From Burkholderiales bacterium (GTDB taxonomy: Bacteria > Pseudomonadota > Gammaproteobacteria > Burkholderiales > Burkholderiaceae_E), in the NCBI GenBank assembly GCA_029977705.1, contig JAPOKJ010000003.1:1-64000 (forward strand): a DNA stretch of 64,000 bases. Reading direction: 5' to 3'. How positions within the stretch are numbered: the stretch's first letter is position 1; the number at the start of each line of letters is the position of its first letter. The position numbers were made by a program, and so were the translations under genes. Below the pieces are notes generated by a model. The model was given only the letters and a program-made list of their open reading frames with translations. It searched no databases and was not told where the DNA came from. Below, piece by piece: positions 45,329-57,057 of this stretch.

Positions 45329-46444
45329 TCAGACCGGGGCGGCCTGCGCGGTGGGGCGACCCTTGAAGTCGGTCCAGCAACGCTGCGTGAAATCGTACAG
45401 CTTGCACTTGCGCGCGGTCTCGAAATACCAGCGCCACGAGAATTGCTGGATCACGATGCGCTGGGGCAGCATTTCCTCGAGCTTGGCCTGGGCCTGCTTG
45501 AGGCGATACAGGGGGATGCTCATGTCCACATGGTGGGCGGTGTGCTCCATGATGTGATGCATCATGGCCCCCATCCGGAACGGGAAGGTCAGGTGCACGG
45601 TCGTCGAGACAAACGGCGCCGCCTTGGCCCAGGCCGTGCGTTCCTCATGCCAGGACACCTTGACATGGGTGTGATGCACATAGACCACGAAGCCGATCAT
45701 CGCGCACCAGAACAGGAAGGGCACGACGAAGCCGGTCAGCAGCACCAGGGCAACCGACTGGCCGGTCTGAACGGCTGCCACCCAGAGCACGGCGACCCAG
45801 GCAATGCCGTACAGGGTGATCAGCAGGTTGTCCCAGATGAAGATGCTGCGACGGGTGGGCATGTTCTTGCTGTTCGGGAAAAACATCTTGTTCCACCAGA
45901 TCTCGAGCATGTAGTAAAGACCCGGCGCCCAACCGCTGCGGTACATGCGCTCGAGCAGGCGGCGGCCCGGCGACAGCGACTTGAATTCGCCGGCAGTCAG
46001 GGGGGCCCAGACAAAGTCCACGCCCTTGAGGTTGGTGTAGCCGTGGTGGACGACGTTGTGGCCGATGTCCCACAGGCTGTAGGGCGTGAGCGAACACAGG
46101 AAGGCAATGCGCCCGAGCACCTTGTTGAGGGTCCGGTTGGGGGTCAGGCTCTGATGGCAGCCGTCATGACCGATGATGAAGATGCGCCCGATCATGAAGC
46201 CGGCGGCCAGGCCACAGAGCAGCTTGAGGGCCCAGTGCCCGACCAGCACGGTGCCCGCCAGCAGCGAGAACAGGATCAGGTAATCGACGATGAGCATGAT
46301 GATCGGCAGGGCCGTGACCCGCTGCGACAGCGGAATCAGCCAGGTGCGGATCACCTTGCGGTGAGGCATCTGTGCATCAGGAGCAACGGGGTTCAGGTCG
46401 TTGGCGGGAGAGGCTTTCGCGGAAACCGGGGACTCGGAGGTCAT
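45329..46444 (-). CDS. Membrane fatty-acid desaturase
   Basis: A 371-residue integral membrane di-iron protein. The three histidine boxes are GHDGCH, HNVVHH and HTAHH, with the expected membrane helices between. The spacing and C-terminal box place it in the acyl-lipid desaturase/FADS group; Delta specificity cannot be told from sequence. It would introduce a double bond in membrane fatty acids, often in cold adaptation. A good AAGGAGGTT-like site precedes (on the minus strand, AACCTCCTTTTC). A soluble N-terminus of ~30 residues is Pro/Ala/Ser-rich. Confidence 0.92.
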   Translation of the reverse strand: MTSESPVSAKASPANDLNPVAPDAQMPHRKVIRTWLIPLSQRVTALPIIMLIVDYLILFSLLAGTVLVGHWALKLLCGLAAGFMIGRIFIIGHDGCHQSLTPNRTLNKVLGRIAFLCSLTPYSLWDIGHNVVHHGYTNLKGVDFVWAPLTAGEFKSLSPGRRLLERMYRSGWAPGLYYMLEIWWNKMFFPNSKNMPTRRSIFIWDNLLITLYGIAWVAVLWVAAVQTGQSVALVLLTGFVVPFLFWCAMIGFVVYVHHTHVKVSWHEERTAWAKAAPFVSTTVHLTFPFRMGAMMHHIMEHTAHHVDMSIPLYRLKQAQAKLEEMLPQRIVIQQFSWRWYFETARKCKLYDFTQRCWTDFKGRPTAQAAPV

Positions 46445-46534
46445 AGAAAAGGAGGTTGTAGGCGCTGCGCCGATTTTACTTGAGTTTGAATGACATCAGC
46501 CTGACGACGTGATTGCCGTGCGACAACGCCCGCC

Positions 46535-49042
<2,508 letters not shown>

Positions 49043-49157
49043 GGGGCATCAGCCTTTGGGCTTCGCGGATTCTACCCGTCCAAGGCCTGCCAGGACCCAA
49101 TGACCCCGCCAGGACAGCGGCGTGGACCGCATGGGAGGCTGCCGCCCCGCACCGCGG

Positions 49158-50207
49158 TCAGCCCAGACGGGCACCGGAGGCTTTGACGGCCGGGCCCCAG
49201 TCGGCCACCTGGCGGGCCACGAAGGCCTTGAACTCGGCAGTGGTCATCGGGCGGGTGGCGATACCGCCCTCCTCTAGGGTTTTGAGCACGCGCGGCTCCT
49301 TGAGCGTTGCACCGACCTGGCGGTGCAAGGTCTCCACCACGCTGGCCGGCAAACCCGCCGGCCCGCTGATGCCAAAGAAGTTCTCCGCCACCAGGGAGGC
49401 CATCCCGACCTCGCTGACGCTGGCCAGATCGGGGGCCATCGCTGAACGGGCAGGCGAGGTAACCGCCAGGCCGCGCAGCTTGCCGGCCTGCATGAAGGGG
49501 ATGTTCTGCGGCAGGGTGTCGATGGCGAACTTGATGGTGCCTCCCACCAGGTCATTGTGCATCGGCGCCGAACCCTTGTAACCGACGTGCTCGAGACGGA
49601 TGCCGGCCTGGGCCTTGAGCATCTCGCCGACGATATGGCCAATGGAGCCGACACCGCCACTGCCATAGTTGACCGGATCCTTTTGCTGCCGGGCCCAGAC
49701 GATGAACTCGGGAAGGGTGCGCGCGGGCACCGAGGGATGGACCACGAAACAATTGGCCACCGAGCCGATGTAGGCGACATGGGTGAAACCGGTCACCGGG
49801 TCATAGGGTGGCTTGTCCAGCATGAACGGGGACAGGCTGATCGGCGCCGTATTCGACAGCATCAGGGTGTGTCCGTCCGGCGCGGCCCGTGCGACCTCGG
49901 CGGCGCCGATGGTGGCACCCGCACCCGGCTTGTTGTCCACGATCACCGATTGGCCCAGGGCGGTACTCAGCGAGGGCGCGAGCAGGCGCGCGACGATGTC
50001 CGAGGAGCCTCCCGGCGGGAAGGTGACCACCAGGCGGATCGCACGGCTCGGCCAGGCCTGGGCCCTTGCAGCGGGCGCCAGCAGGGCGCCACCGGCTGAC
50101 AGGGCGATGCGCCCGCTGGTTGCCAGGAACCTGCGCCGGCCAGTCGCCTGCGGCCGCGGGGCCTGTTCAAAGGCGTCGGGCGAAACAGGCTTGCCAGTGT
50201 GGACCAT
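49158..50207 (-). CDS. Bug/TctC-family solute-binding protein (Tat signal)
   Basis: A 349-residue binding protein with the twin-arginine signal GRRRFLATSGRIALSAGGAL cleaved near AARAQA. Mature landmarks: AIRLVVTFPPGGSSDIVARL, VDNKPGAGATIGAAEVAR, HVGYKGSAPMHNDLVGG and the end VKASGARLG. The ATG at 50207 leaves ~30 residues before the Tat motif, which is long; the true start could be closer. No associated enzyme gene is next to it on the same strand, so it is an orphan. A strong terminator of the next gene lies upstream. Confidence 0.88.
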   Translation of the reverse strand: MVHTGKPVSPDAFEQAPRPQATGRRRFLATSGRIALSAGGALLAPAARAQAWPSRAIRLVVTFPPGGSSDIVARLLAPSLSTALGQSVIVDNKPGAGATIGAAEVARAAPDGHTLMLSNTAPISLSPFMLDKPPYDPVTGFTHVAYIGSVANCFVVHPSVPARTLPEFIVWARQQKDPVNYGSGGVGSIGHIVGEMLKAQAGIRLEHVGYKGSAPMHNDLVGGTIKFAIDTLPQNIPFMQAGKLRGLAVTSPARSAMAPDLASVSEVGMASLVAENFFGISGPAGLPASVVETLHRQVGATLKEPRVLKTLEEGGIATRPMTTAEFKAFVARQVADWGPAVKASGARLG

Positions 50208-50217
50208 GGAGCTCTCC

Positions 50218-50250
50218 AAAAACAAACGGCGCACCGCAGTGCGCCGTTTG
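50218..50250 (-). terminator. Rho-independent terminator of the 751-residue lipoprotein gene
   Basis: Perfect inverted repeat CAAACGGCGCAC (50223-50234) / GTGCGCCGTTTG (50239-50250) with a four-base loop. Read on the minus strand, the stem is followed directly by TTTTT (50222-50218). It lies 18 bases after the stop at 50268, giving a textbook intrinsic terminator. Confidence 0.85.
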
Positions 50251-50267
50251 AGTGTGCCACAAGGACT

Positions 50268-52523
50268 TCAATTGCTCCAGAACTGGATCGACTGGTAGAG
50301 CTTGCGATCTGCACCGCGCATCTGCAGGCCCACCTCACGGTACGAGGACAGGTTGCTGTTGGCATCGAGCGGCACCAACTCCTCCGCCCCGCAACGAGGG
50401 TTCGGATTTGTGCCAGTGGTCGCGGTAGACACCGACAATTCGGTCCCGGAGCGCTGATCAGCAAACTCATAGGCACGCGCCGAGGCATCGCCCAGGCTGG
50501 CCAGACGGAAGTACAGGTTGCCGCGCTTCCAGTAATTGGCCGTCTCACCCTGCGAATTGGTCTGGCTGACCCGGTTCTGGGAAAACAGGTAGCCAAAAGA
50601 CACGTAGCTGTCCGGCGCATTGGTCCAGTTCAGCACGGGAGCATCATTGGTGATCGACCCGGCGCCACTGCCGGTGGGCTTGAGATACTGGTCGATGAAG
50701 CTGGCTGTCGGCACCGGCCAGTTCTTGCCAGCTCCGTTTGCCGCTGGCTCGAAGCCGGTGGTCACACGCACTGGGATGATTTCGTCCGGTGTGTCGCTGG
50801 TATTGGTGAAATAGAACAACTCGGCGGTGTACACCGACCAGGCGGGGATGCTGCCCTTGAAGGCTGTCGGGGCCACATCCTGGTTGGCGGGCGAGGGATT
50901 GGTCGCCCAATTGCCCGTCACGGTCGGCAAGGCCATCGCCGAGCCATTCAAGGTCGCCGCATCGAGCAGGAAATCATTGCCGGCGGCACTGGTCCAGTAC
51001 TGCGCGATGGACGAGTTGTTGACCGTAAGCGATCCTTCCTGATTGGTGATCGCGAAGCGATCCCCCGTGCCACAACGCTGCGAGCGAATCGTCACCACAC
51101 CGGCCGCCGGCAGGCCCGGCCCCTTCCAGCGCACTGCCCGGACGCGGTCACTGTTGGGAGAACGGCCGGGATTGAAGTTCAGTCGCACGACGCTCTCGAT
51201 CCGGTCCTGCACGAAATAATTGGTCGGGTTGGCATCACGCAAGACCGTGTTGACGGCCACCTTGCGGTTCATGCGCATCTCGGGCCCCATGGAATACGGC
51301 AGCTGATTGCCCACGAAATCCCATTTGTCGCCGAGTTTTCCGACATACCAGTCCGCCCGGAAGGGTTTGCCACTGGCAGAGGTCATCGGAATGCTCATGA
51401 TGACGCAGGTGGCGGTGTTGCAGACTGGATGCTGAAAGTACGGGCTGCTGAGGTTGGCAGGCGACATGACCAGGGAAATCACGGGCGTGCCGGCCTTGGC
51501 ACCGGTGATGGATTCCTCACGAAGGTCATAGCCAACCCGCTCGACCCAGTTGCCGCCGCCGCTGCGCCACATCGCAGGCCCGAAGTTGCAGGTCGCCGAG
51601 ACCGCGGTGGGCAACTTGTCGGCGTCGACGGTCACCCGCTTGCTCACCGGCAAGGCCAGGCAGTCTTCATACTTGCGGGCCAGGGCCGCCATATCGGCAG
51701 CGCTGGGCAGGCTGGAAGGGGCGACGCTCGCTGGCAGGCTGGGCGCAGCCGTTGGCGTGGCCGTCTGGGCCGCCGTCAGCACCACCGGCGCAGCCGCCCC
51801 GCTGTCGGTGGTGGGCGCAGCCAGGTTGGCGATCGAGACCCCGGTGGCACTGGCCTGAACCACGACCTTGTCGAGCACTGCATCGATGCCAGTGCCATCC
51901 GGCTTGAAGGGCGTGGTGAGGGGATCGAAGTCCTTGCCCAGCAGGCTGCTGAAGTGGGTATCAGATTTGAGGGTATTGACCACCAGTGCAGAGGCATTGA
52001 CCACCTTGGCTGGCGTGGCCGCGCTGGCCAGGGTCGCCGGGGTGCTCAGGGCATTGAGGTCACCGCCAGGGGCGATCAGCGCGGCAATGGCATTGGTCAG
52101 GCTGGTCACATTGGCGGTGTTGGAGGCATTGCTGCTCAGCGTCGGCACCACGGCCACCACGGTGACCGCCTCCCCGTTCTGGGTGCCGCTGGCGCTGATG
52201 ACCAGCGGCGGCTTGAGCGAGGAGACGTCGATGGTGTAGGCCCCCTGGTCATCGGCGGTGCGCGTGACATCCGCGGTCGCCGGGTCGGCATCCTTGACGG
52301 TGACGGTGGCACCGGGGACGGCGGCGCCGGTGGCCACCACCCCGCTGATCGTGGTCGGTGCGGGCGCGGGTGCCGGTGCTGCGGCCTCGGGACTGCTCGA
52401 GCCCGAGCCGCCGCCACAGGCGAGTAGCCCCGAGGTCAGCAGGACTGTCATGGCGCAGGCACTGCCCATGCGGGCGAGGTGCCTGGAGGGGATGGATGGA
52501 ATCGGTGTTCTTGATCGGTTCAT
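50268..52523 (-). CDS. Large lipoprotein of unknown function with an N-terminal Ig-like domain
   Basis: A 751-residue protein with a lipobox (SGLLAC, Cys36) followed by a GSGSSS/PAPAPAP linker. Residues ~55-110 (TTISGVVATGAAVPGATVTVKD, DDQGAYTIDVSSL) look like a carboxypeptidase-regulatory/Big-like beta-sandwich. The middle is Ala/Thr/Ser-rich; the C-terminal ~430 residues are rich in W, Y, N and Cys (RKYEDCLAL to IQFWSN) and match no family I recognise. It is likely an outer-membrane or periplasmic surface protein. The ATG at 52523 gives the signal peptide. A strong terminator follows. It is divergent from frmA across 159 bases. Confidence 0.7.
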   Translation of the reverse strand: MNRSRTPIPSIPSRHLARMGSACAMTVLLTSGLLACGGGSGSSSPEAAAPAPAPAPTTISGVVATGAAVPGATVTVKDADPATADVTRTADDQGAYTIDVSSLKPPLVISASGTQNGEAVTVVAVVPTLSSNASNTANVTSLTNAIAALIAPGGDLNALSTPATLASAATPAKVVNASALVVNTLKSDTHFSSLLGKDFDPLTTPFKPDGTGIDAVLDKVVVQASATGVSIANLAAPTTDSGAAAPVVLTAAQTATPTAAPSLPASVAPSSLPSAADMAALARKYEDCLALPVSKRVTVDADKLPTAVSATCNFGPAMWRSGGGNWVERVGYDLREESITGAKAGTPVISLVMSPANLSSPYFQHPVCNTATCVIMSIPMTSASGKPFRADWYVGKLGDKWDFVGNQLPYSMGPEMRMNRKVAVNTVLRDANPTNYFVQDRIESVVRLNFNPGRSPNSDRVRAVRWKGPGLPAAGVVTIRSQRCGTGDRFAITNQEGSLTVNNSSIAQYWTSAAGNDFLLDAATLNGSAMALPTVTGNWATNPSPANQDVAPTAFKGSIPAWSVYTAELFYFTNTSDTPDEIIPVRVTTGFEPAANGAGKNWPVPTASFIDQYLKPTGSGAGSITNDAPVLNWTNAPDSYVSFGYLFSQNRVSQTNSQGETANYWKRGNLYFRLASLGDASARAYEFADQRSGTELSVSTATTGTNPNPRCGAEELVPLDANSNLSSYREVGLQMRGADRKLYQSIQFWSN

Positions 52524-52682
52524 GGCGGGGCTCCCTGATGTAGTGGTAGTGACCCGAAATCGGGACCTGCCAAGCGTAGGGGCCGGATCGGCCTCGCGCA
52601 TCCCAAGGATTGGGGACGGCGCAGGCACGCCCACGCCTGCGGCTTACAATGCAGGGAACGTCCCCACCCACGACTCATCCCC

Positions 52683-53789
52683 ATGAAAACCAAAGCCGCC
52701 GTTGCCTGGAAATCGGGCGCTCCCCTGAGCATTGAAACCGTCGACCTGGATGGCCCGAAGGCGGGCGAAGTGCTGGTCGAGATCAAGGCCACCGGCATTT
52801 GCCATACCGACTACTACACGCTCTCGGGCGCTGATCCGGAGGGCATCTTTCCGGCCATCCTCGGCCATGAGGGCGCTGGCATCGTGGTCGATGTCGGCCC
52901 GGGTGTAACCACGCTCAAGAAGGGCGACCATGTCATTCCGCTGTACACGCCCGAGTGCCGCAGCTGCAAGTTCTGCCTGTCGCGCAAGACCAACCTGTGC
53001 CAGCAGATCCGCACCACCCAGGGCAAGGGCCTGATGCCCGATGCGACCAGCCGTTTTTCGATCGACGGCAAGCCGATCTTCCACTACATGGGCACGTCGA
53101 CCTTCTCGAATTACACCGTGGCCCCCGAGATCTCGATGGCCAGGATCCGTCCCGACGCCCCCTTCGACAAGGTCTGCTATATCGGCTGTGGCGTGACCAC
53201 CGGTATCGGCGCCGTGATCTTTACCGCCAAGGTGGAGGCAGGCGCCAATGTGGTGGTGTTCGGCCTGGGCGGCATCGGCCTGAATGTGATCCAGGGCGCG
53301 AAGATGGTGGGGGCCGACAAGATCATCGGCGTCGACATCAACCCGGCCCGCGAGGCAATGGCCCGCAAGTTCGGGATGACCCATTTCATCAACCCCAAGA
53401 ACGTCGAGAACGTGGTCGATGCCATCGTGCAACTGACCGATGGCGGCGCCGACTACAGCTTCGAGTGCATCGGCAATACCCAGGTGATGCGTCAGGCCCT
53501 CGAATGCACCCACAAGGGCTGGGGACAGAGCGTCATCATCGGCGTGGCGGCCGCTGGCGCCGAGATCAGCACCCGTCCCTTCCAGCTCGTCACCGGGCGG
53601 CGCTGGCTGGGTTCGGCCTTTGGCGGCGCACGCGGTCGCACCGACGTGCCGAAGATCGTCGACTGGTACATGGAGGGCAAGATCAACATCGACGACCTGA
53701 TCACCCACACCATGCCCCTGGACAAGATCAACGAGGGCTTCGACCTGATGAAGCGAGGTGAATCGATCCGCGGCGTGGTGCTCTACTGA
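52683..53789 (+). CDS. frmA: S-(hydroxymethyl)glutathione dehydrogenase (class III alcohol dehydrogenase)
   Basis: A 368-residue zinc MDR enzyme. The catalytic zinc ligands are in [19 protein letters not shown] and IGCGVTTG, structural zinc cysteines in [15 protein letters not shown], and the cofactor motif [14 protein letters not shown]. The specific stretches [16 protein letters not shown] and [20 protein letters not shown] are diagnostic for FrmA/AdhC. It oxidises S-hydroxymethylglutathione, the formaldehyde adduct, with NAD+ and also reduces S-nitrosoglutathione. No S-formylglutathione hydrolase follows; the next gene is an ABC exporter 29 bases on. Upstream TACAAT (52645-52650) could be its -10. 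Confidence 0.96.
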   Translation: MKTKAAVAWKSGAPLSIETVDLDGPKAGEVLVEIKATGICHTDYYTLSGADPEGIFPAILGHEGAGIVVDVGPGVTTLKKGDHVIPLYTPECRSCKFCLSRKTNLCQQIRTTQGKGLMPDATSRFSIDGKPIFHYMGTSTFSNYTVAPEISMARIRPDAPFDKVCYIGCGVTTGIGAVIFTAKVEAGANVVVFGLGGIGLNVIQGAKMVGADKIIGVDINPAREAMARKFGMTHFINPKNVENVVDAIVQLTDGGADYSFECIGNTQVMRQALECTHKGWGQSVIIGVAAAGAEISTRPFQLVTGRRWLGSAFGGARGRTDVPKIVDWYMEGKINIDDLITHTMPLDKINEGFDLMKRGESIRGVVLY

Positions 53790-53818
53790 GCCATCCCCTG
53801 TCCGGTTTCACGGCACGC

Positions 53819-55675
53819 GTGTTCGCTTTTTTCGAGCGGCTGCTCGACCCCTTTCCCGACGAGCCGGCGCACGCGGTTCCCCCGCGCCTGCGCGACTTTC
53901 TCTGGGACGCAAGCCGGGGTGCGCGCGGGCTGTTTGCCGGGGTCGCCCTGTTCACGGCCGGCATCGCAGCCTTCGAGGCCCTGCTCTTTGCCTACATGGG
54001 GCGCCTCGTGGACTGGATCGCCATGGTGGCCCCCGAGCGGCTGTGGAGCGAGCGCGGACATGACCTGCTGATCCTGGCCCTGGTGCTCGCCGGCAGCACC
54101 CTGCTGGTCATCCTGCAGTCCCTGATCAAGTACCAGGGCCTGTTCAGCAACTTCCCGATGCGCATGCGCTGGAACTTCCATCGCTGGATGCTGTCGCAAA
54201 GCCTGTCCTTCTACCAGGACGAGTTCGCCGGACGCGTGGCCACCAAGGTGATGCAGACCGCCCTGGCGGTACGCGCCGTCCTGGCCACCTGCTGTGACCT
54301 GGTGGTCTTCCTGGTCATCTACTTCGTGACCATGATCGGACTGGTGGGTGGCTTTCGCTGGTGGCTGCTGCTGCCCTTTGCGATCTGGCTGCTGTGCTAC
54401 CTGGGCCTGCTGCGCCACTTCATCCCGCGCATCGGCGAAGTCGGCAAGTTGCAGGCCGACGCGCGCAGCACGATGACCGGGCGCATCGCCGATGCCTACA
54501 GCAACATTGCCACGGTCAAGCTGTTCTCGCATCACGCCCGCGAGGCGGCCTACTCGCGCGAGGCGATGCGCGAATTTCTCGGCACCGCCTATCCGCAGAT
54601 GCGCCTGGCCACCCAGTTCGAGGTGCTCAACCACCTGCTGTCGATGCTGCTGATCATCAGCACCGCGGGCCTGGTGCTGTGGGCCTGGAGCCGGGGCGAA
54701 GTCGGCCCCGGGGCGGTGGCGGCTGCAACCGCGATGGCGATGCGCCTGAACGGGATCGCGCAATGGGTGATGTGGGAGTTCTCGACGCTCTTCGAGAACA
54801 TCGGCATCGTCAAGGACGGCATGGCCACGCTGTCGCAGGCGCTGGGCGTGGTCGATGCGCCCGATGCCCGGCCCCTGGCCGTACGCCAGGGCGAGATCCG
54901 CTTCGAGCAGGTCTGTTTCGGTTACCGCAAGGATCAGCCCATCATCAAGGATCTGGACCTGGTCATCCGCCCCGGCGAAAAGCTGGCCCTGGTCGGCCCC
55001 TCGGGTGCAGGCAAGAGCACCCTGACCAACCTGCTGCTGCGCCTCTACGACGTCGACTCGGGCCGCGTGCTGATCGACGGGCAGGACATCCGCCAGGTGA
55101 CGCTGGACAGCCTGCAGGGCCATATCGCGATGGTGACCCAGGACACCTCGCTGCTGCATCGCTCCATTGCGGAGAACCTGCGCTACGGGCGTCCTGACGC
55201 CAGCGACGAGGCCTTGCAACAGGCCGCACGGGATGCTGCCGCTGAAGCCTTCATCCTGGACATGCGTGACCCCGACGGTCGCAGTGGCTATGCGGCCCAT
55301 GTCGGCGAGCGTGGTGTCAAGCTCAGCGGCGGACAGCGCCAGCGCATCGCGATCGCCCGCGTCATGCTCAAGAATGCGCCGATCCTGGTGCTGGATGAGG
55401 CCACCAGCGCCCTGGACAGCGAGGTCGAATCGGCCATCCAGGAAAGCCTGGGCCGTCTGATGGCGGGCAAGACGGTGCTGGCGATTGCCCACCGGCTGTC
55501 CACCATCGCGGCCATGGACCGGCTGATCGTGATGGATGAGGGCCGCATCGTCGAGACCGGCAGCCACGCCGAACTGCTCGAGCGGGGCGGCCTGTATGCC
55601 CGCCTGTGGGCACGGCAAAGCGGTGGCTTTCTCGGGCTGGAGCCTGGGCAAGGCCCCGCCGGCATCGACCGCTGA
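53819..55675 (+). CDS. ABC transporter with fused permease and ATPase domains (exporter type)
   Basis: A 618-residue half-transporter. Six predicted helices in residues ~25-330 (LFAGVALFTAGIAAFEALLF, WLLLPFAIWLLCYLGLL and others) form the transmembrane domain. The ATPase domain has Walker A GPSGAGKST, the ABC signature LSGGQRQRIAIARVM and Walker B ILVLDEATSALDSE, then the H-loop in AIAHRLSTI. It is the MsbA/lipid A or multidrug-export architecture; cargo is unknown. The start is a GTG at 53819, 29 bases after frmA, so they may be co-transcribed. No in-frame ATG fits the N-terminal domain. Confidence 0.88.
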   Translation: MFAFFERLLDPFPDEPAHAVPPRLRDFLWDASRGARGLFAGVALFTAGIAAFEALLFAYMGRLVDWIAMVAPERLWSERGHDLLILALVLAGSTLLVILQSLIKYQGLFSNFPMRMRWNFHRWMLSQSLSFYQDEFAGRVATKVMQTALAVRAVLATCCDLVVFLVIYFVTMIGLVGGFRWWLLLPFAIWLLCYLGLLRHFIPRIGEVGKLQADARSTMTGRIADAYSNIATVKLFSHHAREAAYSREAMREFLGTAYPQMRLATQFEVLNHLLSMLLIISTAGLVLWAWSRGEVGPGAVAAATAMAMRLNGIAQWVMWEFSTLFENIGIVKDGMATLSQALGVVDAPDARPLAVRQGEIRFEQVCFGYRKDQPIIKDLDLVIRPGEKLALVGPSGAGKSTLTNLLLRLYDVDSGRVLIDGQDIRQVTLDSLQGHIAMVTQDTSLLHRSIAENLRYGRPDASDEALQQAARDAAAEAFILDMRDPDGRSGYAAHVGERGVKLSGGQRQRIAIARVMLKNAPILVLDEATSALDSEVESAIQESLGRLMAGKTVLAIAHRLSTIAAMDRLIVMDEGRIVETGSHAELLERGGLYARLWARQSGGFLGLEPGQGPAGIDR

Positions 55676-55707
55676 GGGGCCAGCCGGCGGCGGCCTGCAG
55701 GCACCGG

Positions 55708-55727
55708 CCCTCAGCGGCCGCTGAGGG
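55708..55727. terminator. 20-base perfect palindrome between convergent ABC and PhyH genes
   Basis: CCCTCAGCGGCCGCTGAGGG is fully self-complementary. Its right half CCGCTGAGGGGC repeats the sequence around the ABC stop (55670-55681). Located between two converging genes, so a bidirectional terminator is plausible though no U-run follows. Confidence 0.5.
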
Positions 55728-55746
55728 GCACCTGAATTTCCAAGGC

Positions 55747-56589
55747 TCAGGCCTTGATCTGCTCTTTCAATTCGGCCGGAGCCGCCGCGCGGCGCAGGAA
55801 GGCCGCATCATCCTCGGCCGCCGCAAAACGCAGGCCCGCCTCGCGCAGGGCGCTGTCCGGGACCTTGGCCAGCGGCGTATAGAAGGGATGATGGTGCTCG
55901 AGCACCGGGTTGTTGCTGGCGGCGTTGTAGCAGCAGATCAGGGTCCAGCGCCGCGCCGCCGACCGGTTCTGGTCGGAGCGATGCAAGGTATTGCAATGGA
56001 AGAACACCACATCGCCCGGCTCCATTTCGCAATAGACCCGCTCATGGCGTGCGATCGCATGCTCGATGCGGCTGCTGTTGGCCCCCACCTGCTCGCCTTC
56101 CATCAGTCCGTGCTCGATGCGACCCATGCGGTGCGAGCCGCGCAGCACCTGCAGGCAGCCGTTGTCGGCAGTGCAACGATCCAGGGCGATCATGGCCGAG
56201 GCCATGTCCGGGTACAGGCAACCGTTGTGATACCAGTAACCGTAATCCTGATGCCATTCCCAAGCGCCGCCCTCGTAGGGCTCCTTGGCGGTGAGCTTGG
56301 AATGGTAGTGGTAGACCTCGCCTCCGATCAGGTCCTCCATGGTGTCCACCATGCGGGTGCTGCGCGCGGCCAGACCATAGACACTGTCGCCCGGGTGATT
56401 CCATAGCGCCATACGGGTGGCGGCACCTGAGGCATCCTTGCGGTCATAGAAATGACTGCGGATGGCCGGATCCTTTTCCATCGCCTCGCGCAGCAGTTGC
56501 GCCTCGACCGGATCGAAGAATCCGCGCAAGATGATGAAGCCGTCGCGTTCATACGCAGCGCGCTGCTCGGGAGTGAGTTGGGTGGGCAT
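55747..56589 (-). CDS. Phytanoyl-CoA dioxygenase (PhyH)-family oxygenase
   Basis: A 280-residue non-heme iron/2-oxoglutarate oxygenase. Iron ligands are His-x-Asp in EWHQDYGYWYHNG and the distal His in CNTLHRSDQNRS, followed by the 2-oxoglutarate-binding Arg in RRWTLICCYN. N-terminal block QRAAYERDGFIILRGFFDPVEA is the family start. PhyH proteins hydroxylate fatty acyl-CoAs, ectoine or other substrates; this one is not assignable. The start at 56589 is the ATG before the conserved block. It is divergent from lrgA. Confidence 0.88.
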   Translation of the reverse strand: MPTQLTPEQRAAYERDGFIILRGFFDPVEAQLLREAMEKDPAIRSHFYDRKDASGAATRMALWNHPGDSVYGLAARSTRMVDTMEDLIGGEVYHYHSKLTAKEPYEGGAWEWHQDYGYWYHNGCLYPDMASAMIALDRCTADNGCLQVLRGSHRMGRIEHGLMEGEQVGANSSRIEHAIARHERVYCEMEPGDVVFFHCNTLHRSDQNRSAARRWTLICCYNAASNNPVLEHHHPFYTPLAKVPDSALREAGLRFAAAEDDAAFLRRAAAPAELKEQIKA

Positions 56590-56690
56590 GATCGGTCCTG
56601 GGGCTGTGCTGATGCAGTCAAGATAACCCATCGGCGAGCCCTCTCGAGCGGCGGCTTCCGGGAAGCGGAACCGCCTGATACCATCCACCG

Positions 56691-57038
56691 ATGATCCCCG
56701 GCCTCATGCTTATCCTGCTGTTCCAGGGCCTGGGCGAACTGGCCTCGAAGTTCCTGTTGCCGGCCATTCCCGGCCCGGTGCTGGGCCTGATCGGCCTGCT
56801 GGCCTGGCTGTTCCTGCGCGGCCAGGTCAGTCCTGCCCTGGGCACCGTGTCCGATGCCTTGAGCCAGCACCTGGGCTTGCTCTTCGTGCCGGCGGCGGTG
56901 GGCGTGGTGCTGTTCCTGCCGCAATTGCGCACGCACTGGCTGGGCGTGGCGGCGGCCCTGGTCATCAGCGTGGCGGCCACCATCGCGGTCACCGCCCTGC
57001 TGCTGCGCCTGCTCTCGTCCCACGAGGAACGGCCATGA
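56691..57038 (+). CDS. lrgA: CidA/LrgA-family holin-like membrane protein
   Basis: A 115-residue protein with four hydrophobic helices: ILLFQGLGELASKFLLPAIPG, GLIGLLAWLFLRG, GLLFVPAAVGVVLFLPQL and GVAAALVISVAATIAVTALL. The PG in AIPGPVLGL and the PAAVG motif are family landmarks. These proteins work with LrgB/CidB in murein hydrolase/autolysis control or pyruvate/glycolate transport. lrgB starts 19 bases downstream. Confidence 0.88.
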   Translation: MIPGLMLILLFQGLGELASKFLLPAIPGPVLGLIGLLAWLFLRGQVSPALGTVSDALSQHLGLLFVPAAVGVVLFLPQLRTHWLGVAAALVISVAATIAVTALLLRLLSSHEERP

Positions 57039-57057
57039 ACGGCCGCGAGGGACCGCG

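Noticed and set aside
50199-52427. A 742-codon forward open frame opposite the large lipoprotein
   Set aside because: The minus-strand gene has a signal peptide, lipobox and terminator; the forward translation is a low-information antisense frame and runs through that terminator.
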